Positions 62,464-64,000 of a DNA stretch of 64,000 bases are shown one piece after another. Both the position numbers and the translations under genes were made by a program. Position 1 is the first letter of the stretch. Every line of letters begins with the position of its first letter. Location: contig JAFDWU010000003.1 in the NCBI GenBank assembly GCA_018268315.1, positions 123,039-187,038 on the forward strand, given 5' to 3'. The notes below the pieces were generated by a model. It searched no databases. It saw only the letters and a list, made by a program, of their open reading frames with translations, and was not told the DNA's origin. This DNA comes from Armatimonadota bacterium. GTDB lineage: Bacteria; Armatimonadota; Fimbriimonadia; Fimbriimonadales; Fimbriimonadaceae.

Positions 62464-64000
62464 CTAATCTAGAGTACTAGGTGGTGCACCTAGTACACGG
62501 CGCATCCCTCGGTCCAGCGATTCCTGTGGGTTCCATGGGTCTGATCCGCCAGGATTGGTGAACTGTCGCTTAAGGTCCTCCCACACTTTGTATATGTTGA
62601 AAAGCACGAAAGTTCTCGTGCCGGTACCCGCGCCTCCACCTCCCACGGCTGCCCCACATGACGGGCCAGCATACCAGCCGCTTACTGAGCGGCTGAAACG
62701 CGTGTTCTCGTCCCAGTTATGGCCAACCTCGACTTCGTCGTCAATCTCAAAGGAGCCACTTGGCATTTCAGGAAGAGTGAACGTTCCAGCCTTCCCAAAA
62801 CCCCTGGTTTCACCATTCTTGAGCCTCCCTTCTGTTACGCCAATACTTGGTCCACCGGCCAATCCAACACCGCCGCCAAAACCAAAACCGCCGTGCAACA
62901 AGATGCCAACATTGCCGATATCGTCAATCCCAAGGGCAATCCCTATCCAAAAGACGTTTACAGGAGTTGGGAAGCCGATCAAAGATCCTCCGATGCTGCC
63001 TGTGGCAAGGCCAAGGCCATCGACCCGACCTATGGGATTACTGTTGCAATAACAGTACCAATTTCTCCCCGCTCTCGCCGGGTCCCTGGTTAGGAATCGG
63101 CCCGTGCTGGGATCGTAGTAGCGATGCCCGAGCAGCTTGAGACCAGAATCAGGATCCTCCTGGTACCCGAACTGACCCGCATAGCCAAACGGCCCCGACC
63201 ACGTTCCCGTATTTGCGGTCTGGTTCCCAAACGCATCGTAGGTCCTCGTGGCGATGAGCGCGGCAGAAGCGTTCGTCTGCCCGGTAGCGTTCTTCAGCCC
63301 CGAAGTCGTGTAAGTTGAGGTGCTGCCCGTTCGGATAGACGTCCCCGGAGTGAACGTCGAAACGCCATCGCTCAGCACCGGATCGGTGACTCCCACGCCA
63401 TCGCGCCGGTAGTTCTTCGTCCCCGACGAGTCCACCTTCTGGGTTCTGGTATCCAGCCCGTTGTAGGCAAACGTGTTGGTCGCCCCGCCAGGATAGGTGA
63501 TGCTCTTCACCCGGTCCTCGTAGTCGTAGGTCAGATTCGTGGTTCCACCGGCGGTGGTAACCGAGGTCGTCCTGCCAGCGGCGTCGTATCCGTAGGTCTT
63601 CGAGCCTCCCGCGCCAAGCGCCACGCTCATCAGCTTGTCGGCATGGGCCGAGTCATAGGTGTAGGTGTCTGTGACTCCATTCACCGTCTTGGTAAGGCGG
63701 TTGCCGTTGGCATCGTAGGTGTACGTGGCGGCGTAGCCGGTGCGAGATTCGCCCGTTAGCTGAGAGGCCGCGTCATACGTGTAATCCGTCTCCAGCCCCG
63801 TTTGGTAGCTTGCTGTGACCTCCGAAGCGGCGTTGTACACATAGGCGTTCTTGTGAAGCACCGTGCTACCACTGAGCACTCCGCGCCAGGTTGGGCGGCT
63901 TCTGGTGTCGTAGTAATAGTTCTCAACCAGGCCATTGGCTAAACCCTTCCACACCGCGCGGTTTGCATTGTCATAGCCGAACGTCGTCGTCTCGTTTAAC
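62464..64000 (-). CDS. RHS/YD-repeat protein with Gly-rich tip, 5' part outside the window
   Basis: The frame is open to the right edge; 512 codons are present. YD repeats run 'TTTFGYDNANRAVW', 'TDYTYDAASQLTGES', 'ATYTYDANGNRLTKTV', 'KTYGYDAAGRTTSV' to the RHS core end 'LGHRYYDPSTGRFLTRDP'. The last ~181 residues (62467-63009) are the variable tip: a hydrophobic Gly-rich start ('GIGNVGILLHGGFGFGGGVG' type), an acidic middle (FEIDDEVEVGHNWDEN) and a basic C-terminal helix. The Gly-rich hydrophobic stretch could insert into membranes. RHS proteins deliver such tips to neighbouring cells. The tip is not recognised as a known toxin. Confidence 0.85.
   Translation of the reverse strand, partial: LNETTTFGYDNANRAVWKGLANGLVENYYYDTRSRPTWRGVLSGSTVLHKNAYVYNAASEVTASYQTGLETDYTYDAASQLTGESRTGYAATYTYDANGNRLTKTVNGVTDTYTYDSAHADKLMSVALGAGGSKTYGYDAAGRTTSVTTAGGTTNLTYDYEDRVKSITYPGGATNTFAYNGLDTRTQKVDSSGTKNYRRDGVGVTDPVLSDGVSTFTPGTSIRTGSTSTYTTSGLKNATGQTNASAALIATRTYDAFGNQTANTGTWSGPFGYAGQFGYQEDPDSGLKLLGHRYYDPSTGRFLTRDPARAGRNWYCYCNSNPIGRVDGLGLATGSIGGSLIGFPTPVNVFWIGIALGIDDIGNVGILLHGGFGFGGGVGLAGGPSIGVTEGRLKNGETRGFGKAGTFTLPEMPSGSFEIDDEVEVGHNWDENTRFSRSVSGWYAGPSCGAAVGGGGAGTGTRTFVLFNIYKVWEDLKRQFTNPGGSDPWNPQESLDRGMRRVLGAPPSTLD
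63056..63649 (-). repeat. Direct repeat of the RHS core end (copy 1, inside the RHS gene)
   Basis: This is the parental-type copy of the block found again at 61540-62135; smaller pieces recur at 60057-60200 and about 59594-59655. All copies have the same orientation. Confidence 0.9.

Noticed and set aside
1..64000. CRISPR arrays, insertion sequences, prophage genes
   Set aside because: No regularly spaced repeats, transposase, integrase or phage structural genes were seen on either strand.

Overview
The window reads as a chromosomal segment of a flagellated, diderm-type, moderately GC-rich bacterium. Three secreted proteins end in PEP-CTERM sorting tags. There is a DUF1800 protein, ClpC, complex I subunits, a FlgB-FliJ operon and a carbamoyl-phosphate synthase large chain reduced to its N-terminal half. 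Together these point to the Armatimonadota, most likely Fimbriimonadia. That placement is an inference from gene content; no rRNA is present.

Layout. 1-2 kb: a truncated substrate-binding lipoprotein gene, tRNA-Trp, a short duplicated gene end, and a PEP-CTERM protein. 2-6 kb: a CstB-like persulfide dioxygenase/rhodanese, a hypothetical gene with a clear promoter, and an MFS transporter. 5.8-17.3 kb: a sensor kinase and an NtrC-type activator without a DNA-binding domain, a solitary adenine methyltransferase, then a compact flagellar operon (flgB, flgC, fliE, fliF, fliG, fliH, fliI, fliJ, lytic transglycosylase, MotE-like protein) preceded by a FliA/SigD-type promoter. 17.5-33 kb: glycogen debranching enzyme, secreted and membrane proteins, dacB-nuoI-nuoB, DUF1800, clpC and small secreted proteins. 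33-50.5 kb: hybrid kinase, guaB, murJ, a secreted RHS protein, trxA, dnaG-rpoD, an ABC-2 permease, half-length carB, a 53-residue ORF with its ribosome site in a hairpin loop, aat and dinB.

50.5-64 kb is accessory DNA, entirely on the minus strand. It starts at the right edge with an RHS gene whose variable tip is followed one base later by a small membrane protein (toxin/immunity layout). Next comes an orphan copy of the last ~200 codons of the RHS core with a different tip carrying a His/Cys pair that looks caspase-like, followed by a lipoprotein. Further RHS-core scraps then alternate with small genes. After the last RHS scrap the same strand runs on through about 17 small genes, mostly membrane proteins, many overlapping by a few bases; at least one resembles the RHS-linked membrane protein. 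I read this as an RHS polymorphic-toxin locus with a trail of displaced tip/immunity cassettes and possibly a large bank of orphan immunity genes. This is the best candidate here for an undescribed system.
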